Shown here: piece after piece, positions 52,165 to 60,936 of the stretch
Numbering within the stretch: position 1 is the first letter of the stretch
How the letters are laid out: every line of letters starts with the position of its first letter
Assembly (NCBI GenBank): GCA_945881865.1
Contig: CAMCVK010000008.1
Coordinates: 1 to 64,000, forward strand
From: Fimbriimonas ginsengisoli Gsoil 348
GTDB lineage: Bacteria > Armatimonadota > Fimbriimonadia > Fimbriimonadales > Fimbriimonadaceae
DNA length: 64,000 nucleotides
Direction of reading: 5' to 3'
The notes under the pieces: generated by a model
What the model was told of the DNA's origin: nothing
The model's database searches: none
What the model saw: the letters and a program-made list of their open reading frames with translations, nothing else
Translations under genes and position numbers: made by a program

Positions 52165-52187
52165 AAGCGGGCCAACCGGCCCGCTTC
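52165..52187. terminator. Bidirectional terminator between rpoD and mscL
   Basis: A 7-bp GC stem (GCGGGCC/GGCCCGC, 52167-52173 with 52178-52184) with loop AACC. T-rich sequence follows on the plus strand, and A/T-rich sequence also flanks it for the minus-strand transcript. Confidence 0.7.
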
Positions 52188-52604
52188 TTACTTTTTCTGC
52201 AAGGAATCGCGGATCTCCGTCAAGAGCACGACCTCTTCGGACGGCCCCGCCGGTGCCGCCGGTGCTTGTGCTCGCTTGAACCGGTTCACGGCCTTCACGA
52301 TCAAAAACACGCTGAACGCCACGATGAGGAATGTCAGGACGTTCTGAAGGAAGTTCCCGTAGTTGAGCGTGACCGCGCCGGCCTTTTTGGCCTCGGCAAG
52401 TGATGGATAGCTACCGCCACTGAGCGACACGTAAAGCTCCTTGAAGTCAACCCGACCGACAAGAAGGCCGATGGGCGGCATCACGACGTCTTCGACCAAC
52501 GAGCTCACGATTTTGCCAAACGCGCCGCCTATGATCACGCCGACCGCGAGATCGACGACGTTACCCTTCGACGCAAACTCTTTGAACTCTTGGAAAACTC
52601 CCAT
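52188..52604 (-). CDS. mscL: Large-conductance mechanosensitive channel MscL
   Basis: A 138-residue channel that opens under membrane tension to release solutes. The N-terminal helix is [20 protein letters not shown], leading into TM1 ([19 protein letters not shown]). A short periplasmic loop and TM2 ([20 protein letters not shown]) follow, then a cytoplasmic helix with [13 protein letters not shown]. Length is normal. A TACTCT box sits 6 nt before the ATG, wedged between the lipoate-ligase stop and this start. Confidence 0.97.
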   Translation of the reverse strand: MGVFQEFKEFASKGNVVDLAVGVIIGGAFGKIVSSLVEDVVMPPIGLLVGRVDFKELYVSLSGGSYPSLAEAKKAGAVTLNYGNFLQNVLTFLIVAFSVFLIVKAVNRFKRAQAPAAPAGPSEEVVLLTEIRDSLQKK

Positions 52605-52610
52605 GCCAGG

Positions 52611-52616
52611 AGAGTA
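52611..52616 (-). promoter_or_regulatory. Candidate -10 box (TACTCT) for a leaderless mscL mRNA
   Basis: Minus-strand TACTCT ends 6 nt before the ATG of mscL, in a 12-bp gap. No clear -35 is present. Confidence 0.4.
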
Positions 52617-53207
52617 TCACGAATCGAATTTCCATTCCCAACCCAGTCCGGCGCCTCCCCGGATGAAGCCATCGGTCCATCCCGCTCGCTGAGCAAGTAT
52701 GCCCGGCATCGACGCCTGGAGCAATACCGCTGCCCCGGAGACGCGCAAGGCAACCCCGCAGCGCTTCCGGCCATCTTTGGTCGAAACAAGATCGAATCCA
52801 GTGCGAACCCGGAAGCAATCCATCTCGTCGCCCGCCGATTCTCGTTGGTTAACCGGCACCACCGGCTGGCCAATCGCTTCGAACCCGGCGCATAGCGGGA
52901 TCACCAGAAAACGGTAGATCTCGGCCAGACGCCGCGAATCCAAGCCGAGGACGTTCGCGTCCACGGCGATCGCAAGGGTCAGATCGTCGCCGTGATGAAC
53001 CGCACGGCCTCCGGTCGGGCGACGCACCGTTGGGCAGTCGTTCGCCGGTTTGAAGTCGCGTTGAAACCTACCCAGCGATATCCAAGCCCCATCCCACGAA
53101 TACGTTCTGGCGGAGCACCGAAGCGAAGCGGAGTCCAGCATTTCGGCGTCCAGCCGCATGTTGGATGGGCCGTCGGCCGGCCCATCCTCTCGAAACCAAA
53201 CGACCAC
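52617..53207 (-). CDS. Lipoate/biotin protein ligase-family protein
   Basis: A 196-residue member of the BPL/LplA/LipB fold. DGPADGPSNMRLDAEML starts the domain, TYSWDGAWISLGRFQ follows, and RRPTGGRAVHHGDDLTLAIA is the hallmark glycine loop. GRKRCGVALRVSGAAVLLQA occupies the position of the lysine-containing motif of LplA. It is shorter than usual (250-330), lacking the C-terminal domain of LplA. It starts at GTG 53207, 1 bp after the gcvPB stop. Since glycine cleavage H protein carries lipoate, attachment or transfer of a lipoyl or octanoyl group is the likely role; which of the two is not clear from sequence. Confidence 0.8.
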   Translation of the reverse strand: MVVWFREDGPADGPSNMRLDAEMLDSASLRCSARTYSWDGAWISLGRFQRDFKPANDCPTVRRPTGGRAVHHGDDLTLAIAVDANVLGLDSRRLAEIYRFLVIPLCAGFEAIGQPVVPVNQRESAGDEMDCFRVRTGFDLVSTKDGRKRCGVALRVSGAAVLLQASMPGILAQRAGWTDGFIRGGAGLGWEWKFDS

Positions 53208-53208
53208 C

Positions 53209-54702
53209 TTACGCGTGGGCGAGAACCGGCGGCCACCAGCGAACGTTCAGGTTCTTCACGGCTGCCGTTTCGTCCAACCGACCCACGATCTGGCTTGACG
53301 GGGCATCGTGCAACAGGTCCGGCTGGGTCTCGGCCTCGTGGCAAATCTGGATCAGAGCGTCGCAGAACGCGTCAAGCGTCTCCTTGGTCTCTGTTTCCGT
53401 CGGCTCAATCATGAAGCACTCCGGCACGATCAGCGGGAAGTAGTTCGTCGGCGGGTGGAAGCCGTAATCAATCAGCCGCTTGCTCATGTCGAGCGCACGG
53501 ATCCCGAACTGCTTCTTGTACTTCTCAGCGGTGAGAATGCACTCGTGCATGCATGGACGGTCGTGGGCGGGCGGCAGAACGTCCTTCAGACGAGCCCGGA
53601 CGTAGTTTGCGTTGAGCACGGCATAGCGGCTAATGTCCGCCATTGCTTCCTTGCCGTAGGCGCGAAGGTAGGTGTACGCCCGAACCTCCATGAGGAACTG
53701 GCCGTAGAACGCCGAAACTCGGCCAATCGAAAGCGGATAGGCTTCATCGGCGACGACCGTGTTCCCTTCTTTTCGGATCACCGGAACCGGCTGGTACGGC
53801 GCGAGGTGAGACTTAAGGCCGATGGCCCCGCAACCCGGTCCGCCGCCGCCGTGCGGCGTGCTAAACGTCTTGTGCAGGTTCAAGTGCATGCAATCGAAGC
53901 CGTGGTCGCCAGGGCGCGTGGTGCCGACCATGGCATTCATGTTGGCTCCGTCGCAGAAGACCTGGCCACCGGCGGCGTGCACCATCTCACAAATCTTCTC
54001 GATGTTAGGCTCAAACAGGCCCAGCGTCGAGGGGTTGGTCAGCATCAAAGCCGCAACCTTTGTGCCGTTCTCGCCATCCAGCGCGGCGGTGAGGGCCGCG
54101 ATGTCCGTGTTGCCTTCTTTGTCCGTTGGAATCGACTTGACGGTGTAGCCACAGCGCGCTGCCGAAGCCGGATTCGTGCCATGCGCCGAGTCGGGCACTA
54201 GAACGACGGTCCGCTGAGTCTCGCCGAGCTTTTCGTGGTATGCCTTAACCAGCATCAAGCAGGTCATTTCGCCGTGCGCTCCGGCCAGCGGCTGTAGCGT
54301 GATCGCATCGAAGCCGGTGATTTCTTGCAGCATCTCCTGGACGCCGTAGAGAATTTCGAGTGCGCCGGGAATCGTTTCAACCGGCTGCATCGGGTGCAGG
54401 TTTGCAAACCCGGGGAACCGCGCGGTCAGTTCGTTGACCTTCGGGTTGTACTTCATCGTGCACGAGCCCAGCGGGTAGAAGCCGGACTCGATGCCGTAGT
54501 TCACGTGGCTAAGGTTCGTGAAGTGGCGAAGGAGCTCCAGCTCACTGACTTCCGGCAGGTGAAGTTCTTCGCGGAGGTCGCCGAGCGATGCTTGGAGATC
54601 AACCTCCGGCGTGTCGCACTTCGGGACATTGCAGCCAATTCGGCCGGGCCGAGAACGCTCAAAAATTAGTTGAGGTTCAGGAACGAGTTTCGAAACGCCC
54701 AT
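53209..54702 (-). CDS. gcvPB: Glycine dehydrogenase (decarboxylating) subunit 2
   Basis: A PLP enzyme half of the two-chain P protein, about 497 residues. It decarboxylates glycine and passes aminomethyl to the lipoyl H protein. LIFERSRPGRIGCNVPK, then LGSCTMKYNPKVNE, PLAGAHGEMTCLML and the PLP lysine in HLNLHKTFSTPHGGGGPG are family hallmarks. The frame allows ATG 54708 or ATG 54702; the second has a TACCTT box 7 nt upstream and is preferred. Subunit 1 (gcvPA), gcvT and gcvH are not in the window. The downstream lipoate-ligase-like gene fits this pathway. Confidence 0.95.
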   Translation of the reverse strand: MGVSKLVPEPQLIFERSRPGRIGCNVPKCDTPEVDLQASLGDLREELHLPEVSELELLRHFTNLSHVNYGIESGFYPLGSCTMKYNPKVNELTARFPGFANLHPMQPVETIPGALEILYGVQEMLQEITGFDAITLQPLAGAHGEMTCLMLVKAYHEKLGETQRTVVLVPDSAHGTNPASAARCGYTVKSIPTDKEGNTDIAALTAALDGENGTKVAALMLTNPSTLGLFEPNIEKICEMVHAAGGQVFCDGANMNAMVGTTRPGDHGFDCMHLNLHKTFSTPHGGGGPGCGAIGLKSHLAPYQPVPVIRKEGNTVVADEAYPLSIGRVSAFYGQFLMEVRAYTYLRAYGKEAMADISRYAVLNANYVRARLKDVLPPAHDRPCMHECILTAEKYKKQFGIRALDMSKRLIDYGFHPPTNYFPLIVPECFMIEPTETETKETLDAFCDALIQICHEAETQPDLLHDAPSSQIVGRLDETAAVKNLNVRWWPPVLAHA

Positions 54703-54709
54703 TAACATA

Positions 54710-54715
54710 AAGGTA
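54710..54715 (-). promoter_or_regulatory. Candidate -10 box (TACCTT) for gcvPB
   Basis: Minus-strand TACCTT ends 7 nt before the ATG at 54702 and only 1 nt before the ATG at 54708, so it favours the shorter start. Confidence 0.35.
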
Positions 54716-54765
54716 CCACCGTGTTCTACGCAACGTTCTACGTGGCGTTGGGCGCGGGGTTTCTG

Positions 54766-54795
54766 AACGGTGACCGCGAGATCGCGGCCACCGTT
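54766..54795 (-). other. Hairpin between groEL and gcvPB
   Basis: Fourteen-base arms (54766-54779 with 54782-54795) pair completely apart from one G-T pair, with a 2-nt loop. No T tract follows on the minus strand, so it may stabilise the groEL mRNA 3' end rather than terminate. Confidence 0.5.
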
Positions 54796-54805
54796 GAACT
54801 AGCTC

Positions 54806-56419
<1,614 letters not shown>

Positions 56420-56425
56420 TTAAAC

Positions 56426-56468
56426 AGGGATGAAAGAAACCCGCCAGATTGCGCGGCGCTTCATCCCT
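56426..56468 (-). other. Hairpin in the groES-groEL gap
   Basis: AGGGATGAA (56426-56434) pairs with TTCATCCCT (56460-56468), enclosing GC-rich sequence that can form an inner stem (CGCC/GGCG). It could be an RNA processing or stability element. Confidence 0.45.
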
Positions 56469-56489
56469 TTGCCAGAGCTTTTCTGTGCC

Positions 56490-56780
56490 TTAGTTGGCGA
56501 CGATAGCCAGAACGTCGTCGGCGCGAAGGATGATGTAGTCCTCGCCGTCGACCTTAACTTCCGTTCCGCCGTACTTGCCGTACAGAACGAAGTCGCCTGG
56601 GTTGATGCCGACCGGAGCCAAAGCGCCACTGTCGAGTCGCTTGCCCGGCCCAACGGCCAGAACTTCGCCGCGCTGCGGCTTCTCTTGGGCCGAATCGGGA
56701 AGCAAAATGCCGCTTGCGGTCACTTGTTCCTTTTCGGCGGCCTTAACAACGATGCGATCGTGCAACGGTTGGATGCTCAT
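56490..56780 (-). CDS. groES: 10 kDa co-chaperonin GroES
   Basis: A 96-residue lid of the chaperonin. [20 protein letters not shown] opens the barrel, the mobile loop follows ([20 protein letters not shown]), and the rest is typical ([20 protein letters not shown]). AAGGT precedes the ATG by 4 nt. A CIRCE-like operator lies 60 bp upstream. Confidence 0.97.
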   Translation of the reverse strand: MSIQPLHDRIVVKAAEKEQVTASGILLPDSAQEKPQRGEVLAVGPGKRLDSGALAPVGINPGDFVLYGKYGGTEVKVDGEDYIILRADDVLAIVAN

Positions 56781-57102
56781 TTTTACCTTGTGTAAAGTTA
56801 CGGCCCGGAAATGCGATCCACGCCCGGGTCGACCTTCTGATTAGCAGTGTACCGTCGAGAGTGCCAAAAAGGACAATGGGGCCCAGATTCCAAGACCGTC
56901 GCTCGGGTTCGCGATTTCGTGCGCAAAGCGTCGCAATAATGGCGCATTCACCCGATCCCGGGTCACCCAAAACAGTTATCCCCGCTACGACGAATTTGCG
57001 ACTACCCTTATTGTAGAAAATTCACGTCTCGCTGGCTGCCGGGAAGACCCGCAGACCCTAATGTATTCATGCTAGCCCTGCCCTTTATGCTCCAACCAAA
57101 GC
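56781..57102. other. 322-bp divergent region between groES and the histidine kinase
   Basis: It contains the CIRCE-like operator (56841-56867) on the groES side. I could not identify a convincing promoter for the kinase; TTGCGA (56996) and TATGCT (57086) are isolated hexamers. No gene is seen. Confidence 0.6.
56841..56867 (-). promoter_or_regulatory. CIRCE operator (HrcA site) of groES-groEL
   Basis: TTAGCAGTG, a 9-nt spacer and GAGTGCCAA on the plus strand match the CIRCE consensus TTAGCACTC-N9-GAGTGCTAA at 15 of 18 positions, with exact 9-9-9 spacing. It lies 60 bp before groES. HrcA repression of the chaperonin operon under normal temperature is inferred from the known system. Confidence 0.85.
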
Positions 57103-58548
57103 GTGGGGTTCTTGCGTCCACTAATCCGGGAAGGGAGAGCCGAAATCAGTAACGACGGCCTGGATCTGGTCGAGCTTTGGAAGTCACGGCTCGAAGCCGA
57201 GCGTGCCCTTCGCAAGGAAGCGGAGCGCATGGTCGAGTACCGCATGCGTGAGCTGGCCGAGATTCGAAAGGTTCTGGAGCGTCGCGTGCACGAACGCACC
57301 CGTGAGCTGGAGCTCGAGATTGAAGTCAGGCGGCAAGCCGAAGCCGAACTCGCAAAGGCTTATCGAGAAGCCGCCCAAGACTCCCGCATGAAGTCTCAGT
57401 TTCTGGCCAGCATGTCGCACGAGATTCGAACGCCCATGAACGGCGTCATCGGCATGCTTCAGGTTCTGGCAAGCACGGAGCTTACGGAAGAGCAGCGGGA
57501 TTACGCCGACACGATCCGGCGCTGCGCCGATGACCTTCTGGTTCTGCTGAACGACATTCTCGATCTTTCCCGATTAGAAGCCGGCCGACTCGATTTGGAG
57601 CAGACCCCGATTTCTCTCGCCGATACGGTGGGCCATGTCGTGACCCTGTTGAGTCCACTGGCAGTGAAGAAAGGGCTTTCGTTGCGCCTAATCGTCCCGC
57701 CCGAGACCCAAGATCTCGTTGTTGGCGACGGCCTTCGCCTGCGCCAAATTCTTACGAATCTGATTGGAAACGCGATCAAGTTCACCCACAGCGGGGGCGT
57801 TTTCGTCAGCTTCCGGCAAGTTAGAAGGCTGGATGACCTCGTCCATGTACAGTTTGAAGTGCAGGACACCGGCATCGGAATTCCGGAGGATCAACAAGCT
57901 CGAATCTTCGAGCGCTTCACCCAATCCGATACGTCAACGACCCGACTGTACGGCGGCACCGGGCTGGGATTAGCGATCGTTCGGTCTCTCGTAACCCTCA
58001 TGGACGGCGACGTACACGTGGAGAGTGAACTGGCGCGCGGCTCTCGGTTCTACTTCACCGTGCCGCTGAAGCTGGTGCCAGGACAGACGACTCCCAGGCG
58101 GACGGTGACGGCCGCTTCTTCGGCCCTGGTCGGCCTGAGGGCGCTCGTGGTCGATGATAACCACGTGAACCTGAAGGTGGCCCAACACATGCTGAAGTCG
58201 TTCGCCTTGGAGGTTTTCGCCACGGACTCAGCCGCGGCTGCATTGGAGCACGCACGGACGAACCCGGTGGACTTCATCTTTACCGATCTTTACATGCCGG
58301 AGATCGATGGATTCGTGCTGATCGAGCAGATTCAGAAGGCCGAGATTCATGCCCCCGTGATCGTGATGACCGCCACCAACGTACCGGAGGACCTCCGGCG
58401 GTGCCAAGAGGCCGGCGTGGCCGCCATCCTTCAGAAGCCGATCCACCGGAATGGTGTCCGTGAAGTTCTGGATACGCTCTTGGAACGTTTCCCGACCAAG
58501 AACGGAGAGATCAAGGTCTCCGAGATCGTCGGCACGCCTGGGATCTGA
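57103..58548 (+). CDS. Soluble hybrid histidine kinase with receiver domain
   Basis: A 481-residue sensor kinase with no membrane helix. Residues 1-90 are a charged coiled coil (EAERALRKEAERMVEYRMRE, RRVHERTRELELEIEVRRQA). Residues ~95-335 are HisKA plus HATPase: His106 in SHEIRTPMNG, then NLIGNAIKFTHSG (N box), DTGIGIPEDQ (G1) and GGTGLGLAIV (G2). A receiver domain follows (~345-465) with VVDDNHVN, phospho-acceptor Asp395 in FTDLYMPEIDG, and QKPIH with the conserved Lys. With no input domain, signalling must come through partner contacts. The GTG start is uncertain, since no ribosome binding site is clear. No cognate regulator is adjacent. Confidence 0.92.
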   Translation: MGFLRPLIREGRAEISNDGLDLVELWKSRLEAERALRKEAERMVEYRMRELAEIRKVLERRVHERTRELELEIEVRRQAEAELAKAYREAAQDSRMKSQFLASMSHEIRTPMNGVIGMLQVLASTELTEEQRDYADTIRRCADDLLVLLNDILDLSRLEAGRLDLEQTPISLADTVGHVVTLLSPLAVKKGLSLRLIVPPETQDLVVGDGLRLRQILTNLIGNAIKFTHSGGVFVSFRQVRRLDDLVHVQFEVQDTGIGIPEDQQARIFERFTQSDTSTTRLYGGTGLGLAIVRSLVTLMDGDVHVESELARGSRFYFTVPLKLVPGQTTPRRTVTAASSALVGLRALVVDDNHVNLKVAQHMLKSFALEVFATDSAAAALEHARTNPVDFIFTDLYMPEIDGFVLIEQIQKAEIHAPVIVMTATNVPEDLRRCQEAGVAAILQKPIHRNGVREVLDTLLERFPTKNGEIKVSEIVGTPGI

Positions 58549-58653
58549 AGCCTGAGCACCGGCGGGGCCATAAGCGCTTGCGCTAAGGCGAAAGTCCCGC
58601 TGCATTCCGCCGCGTGAGCCTGACACAACCCGACCAGTAATTTTGCTGGTTTG

Positions 58654-58671
58654 TGCTGAACCGTATCAGCA
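58654..58671. promoter_or_regulatory. LacI-type operator in the promoter of the LacI cassette
   Basis: TGCTGA-ACCGTA-TCAGCA has perfect 6-bp arms around a central CG, the hallmark of LacI/GalR-family sites. It ends 18 bp before the TATAGT box and covers the -35 position. The operon it precedes encodes a LacI protein two genes in, so autoregulation is inferred. A second, weaker candidate is AAGCGCTT at 58572-58579. Confidence 0.5.
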
Positions 58672-58689
58672 AGCCGACCTGTGGTGTGT

Positions 58690-58695
58690 TATAGT
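58690..58695 (+). promoter_or_regulatory. Extended -10 box (TGT-TATAGT) of the LacI cassette
   Basis: TATAGT with a TG one base upstream ends 7 nt before the ATG at 58703, predicting a leaderless transcript. It is the best box of the TANNNT group. Confidence 0.55.
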
Positions 58696-58702
58696 GGATC
58701 CC

Positions 58703-59017
58703 ATGAAGACGAAGTTGTCTTTGCTTGCCCTTGGGCTTGCAATGGTTGCGGGCATTGGCGGCGGTTGCCAGCCAGAGGGCGGTCCAATCGACCCTGCCTA
58801 CTTGAAATCGGCGGAAGAAACTGGAAAAGTCAATCGAGAGATTTTCGTCAAAGCCGGCGGCGATTACGACAAGATGACCCCCGAGGACCGGACCCGGTTC
58901 CTTGCAAACTTCAAGAATGACGAAGCCCAGGCCAAGCGGTTTTGGGACCTCATGAAGAACCCTCCCGGGCAAAATGGTGTGCTCCAGCCGGGCGTAAAGA
59001 TTCCGAATCCAGGTTGA
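58703..59017 (+). CDS. Small exported protein or lipoprotein, first gene of the LacI cassette
   Basis: A 104-residue protein starting at ATG 58703; the 20 codons before it are excluded by the promoter box. MKTKLSLLALGLAMVAGIGG then GC looks like a signal peptide. The Cys could be lipidated although the lipobox (GGGC) is not classical. The mature part is small and charged (AEETGKVNREIFVKAGGDYD, MTPEDRTRFLANFKNDEAQA), ends in Pro/Gly-rich sequence, and matches no family I know. It lies 1 bp before the LacI gene. Confidence 0.7.
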   Translation: MKTKLSLLALGLAMVAGIGGGCQPEGGPIDPAYLKSAEETGKVNREIFVKAGGDYDKMTPEDRTRFLANFKNDEAQAKRFWDLMKNPPGQNGVLQPGVKIPNPG

Positions 59018-59018
59018 G

Positions 59019-60077
59019 ATGCCCTCAATGCTGAAACGGACTACGATCCAGGATGTTGCCAAACTTGCCGGCGTTGGCAAAGTTACGGTCAGCTACGTGC
59101 TGAATGGCCGATCCAAGGAGACTCGCATCAGTGAGGAAACGGAGAAGAAGGTGCTTCAGGCAGCGGAAGTTTTGCGCTACCGACCCAACGCTCTCGCTCG
59201 GATGCTTGCCACGCAGCAGACCCACTCCCTGGCCGTCGTTTTCCAGTCTGGTAATTACTTCAGTACTTGGTCCAATTTCACCAGTGAAGTCATGCGCGGC
59301 GTCTGCGCAGCCGCCGTCAACCAGGGTTTCGACCTGATGCTGCACACCAAGCACGTTGGGTCTGCCGAAATGGAAGCCGACACGCTCTCGGACGGCCGCG
59401 TTGACGGAGCACTGGTGCTGAGGGACCAGGACGACCCGACCGTCAAGGCGCTGATCTCGCGTAACTTCCCAACCGTTCAATTTTTCACCCGATCGGACGA
59501 CAAGAACACCGCATGGGTGGACGCCGACAACTATAACGGCGGACGAATCGTTGCCCGTCACTTCTTGGAGCTTGGTCACCGCCGCTTCGGAATGGTGATG
59601 GGCGGCCCGGGGTCCGTGAGTGCAAACGACCGTTTCTCAGGTTTCCGAGACGCACTTGGCGCGGCCGGGCATGCGTTGCCAGCAGAGCATTGCCTGCGCG
59701 GATCAAATCTCGGGAACAACCCAAAGGCACTCCTCGAAATGGTTTCCCGACCAGCCGGTCCAACCGCCCTCTTCGTTTGGTCCGACGATGATGCCTACCT
59801 CGTGCTGGAGGTCCTGCGGAACCACGGGATTCGCGTTCCGGAAGACGTTTCCGTCATCGGGTTTGACTCCTTGGCTCCTAGCCAGCGCACCGTTCCGCCG
59901 CTGACAAGCATCCGGCAACCGGTCCACGAGATGGCGTTCAACGCCACTCGGCTCTTGGTGAACCTAATTCGAAAAGAGTCACCGGCAAAAAGACAGTTTC
60001 TTTTCCCTCTCTCACTTGACGTCCGTGGCTCCACCGCGAGCCGCCCCGACCTTGATCACGAAGAAGTGCATCCATGA
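59019..60077 (+). CDS. LacI-family transcriptional regulator
   Basis: A 352-residue repressor. The N-terminal HTH and hinge are TTIQDVAKLAGVGKVTVSYV, then LNGRSKETRISEETEKKVL and LRYRPNALARML. The C-terminal periplasmic-binding-like domain (~65-345) has SLAVVFQSGNYFSTWSNFTS, GRIVARHFLELGHRRFGMVM and VIGFDSLAPSQRTVPPLTSI. The effector is probably a sugar, by family. ATG 59028 (MLKRTTIQ) is an alternative start. It is 1 bp after the small exported gene and overlaps the pseudopilin by 4 nt (ATGA), so all three are probably one operon. Confidence 0.94.
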   Translation: MPSMLKRTTIQDVAKLAGVGKVTVSYVLNGRSKETRISEETEKKVLQAAEVLRYRPNALARMLATQQTHSLAVVFQSGNYFSTWSNFTSEVMRGVCAAAVNQGFDLMLHTKHVGSAEMEADTLSDGRVDGALVLRDQDDPTVKALISRNFPTVQFFTRSDDKNTAWVDADNYNGGRIVARHFLELGHRRFGMVMGGPGSVSANDRFSGFRDALGAAGHALPAEHCLRGSNLGNNPKALLEMVSRPAGPTALFVWSDDDAYLVLEVLRNHGIRVPEDVSVIGFDSLAPSQRTVPPLTSIRQPVHEMAFNATRLLVNLIRKESPAKRQFLFPLSLDVRGSTASRPDLDHEEVHP

Positions 60078-60880
60078 ATCGAAGAAATACAGCATTTACG
60101 CTTATTGAACTCCTCGTCGTCATCGCGATCATCGCCATTTTGGCGGCGATCCTCTTCCCCGTCTTCGCTCAGGCTAAGGCCGCAGCAAAGACCACTCAGG
60201 CTCTCTCGAGCATGAAGCAAATCGGCACCGGAATCCAGCTGTACCTCGGCGATTCTGATGACGTTTACATGCCGCGACGGGTTGCCGTCAACAATCCGAA
60301 CGGTTCGCTGAAGGGCGAGCTGTCGTGGAAGCAGTTGGCCTACCCGTACATCAAGAACCAGGCCCTCTTCACCGACCCGGTCAACCCGAAGTCCAAGCTT
60401 CCGGATGACGCATCGGACCCGCTGCTCCGCGCAAGCTGGGGCCAGGAAGTCGTTGGACCGGTCCTCGCTCGAGGATACGCGTTCTTCGACGCACCTTGGC
60501 TTCTTTCGAAGAGCTGGGGCGCAACCACGATCACCCAGACCGCAGTTGAGAACGTTGCTGGAACTTTGGTAATCGCAGAGCACAAGCGTGCTTGGGTCGA
60601 TACCGGTCCTTGGCTCGACTGGAATCGAGATGACTGGGATCCGATCACGACCACCATCGGCGACTACCCATGGGGTGGAAAGAAGTGGGATGAGAAGGCC
60701 ATGATCCTGATCTTCCACGACAGCCACGCAAAGCGAGCCGCTCACACCGCAATCTGCGGCAAGAACGACGAGCAGAACATGTGGGGCTACACGAGAAATC
60801 AACTCTCGAACTTCGGCGGTCTTGGAGACGTTACGTGGGTTGATACCTACTGCGTTACCATGCCGGCTGCAGTTAAGTAA
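60074..60880 (+). CDS. Prepilin-type (type IV pilin-like) secreted protein
   Basis: A 268-residue protein with a textbook class III signal. It starts MNRRNTA, then FTLIELLVVIAIIAILAAIL; cleavage falls after Ala7 and the mature Glu5 is present. The -1 residue is Ala instead of the usual Gly. The rest resembles the armatimonad/planctomycete DUF1559-like type: FPVFAQAKAAAKTTQALSSM, KQIGTGIQLYLGDSDDVYMP, then a globular domain with FHDSHAKRAAHTAICG. These proteins are probably pseudopilins at the cell surface. Translational coupling to LacI suggests the protein handles the sugar LacI senses. A strong terminator follows. Confidence 0.9.
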   Translation: MNRRNTAFTLIELLVVIAIIAILAAILFPVFAQAKAAAKTTQALSSMKQIGTGIQLYLGDSDDVYMPRRVAVNNPNGSLKGELSWKQLAYPYIKNQALFTDPVNPKSKLPDDASDPLLRASWGQEVVGPVLARGYAFFDAPWLLSKSWGATTITQTAVENVAGTLVIAEHKRAWVDTGPWLDWNRDDWDPITTTIGDYPWGGKKWDEKAMILIFHDSHAKRAAHTAICGKNDEQNMWGYTRNQLSNFGGLGDVTWVDTYCVTMPAAVK

Positions 60881-60892
60881 GCCAATGACCCT

Positions 60893-60930
60893 GCCCGGGG
60901 GCGCACACGTTGCGCCACCGGGCTTTTCTT
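60893..60930 (+). terminator. Rho-independent terminator of the LacI cassette
   Basis: A 13-bp stem with one mismatch (60893-60905 with 60911-60923) and a 5-nt loop is followed by TTTTCTT. It lies 13 bp after the pseudopilin stop and ends 7 bp before the next ATG. Confidence 0.85.
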
Positions 60931-60936
60931 ATTCCC

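Noticed and set aside
60910-60936. TTG start giving a longer glycoamylase-like protein
   Set aside because: The TTG lies in the loop and 3' arm of the terminator hairpin, and ATG 60937 gives a clean signal peptide.
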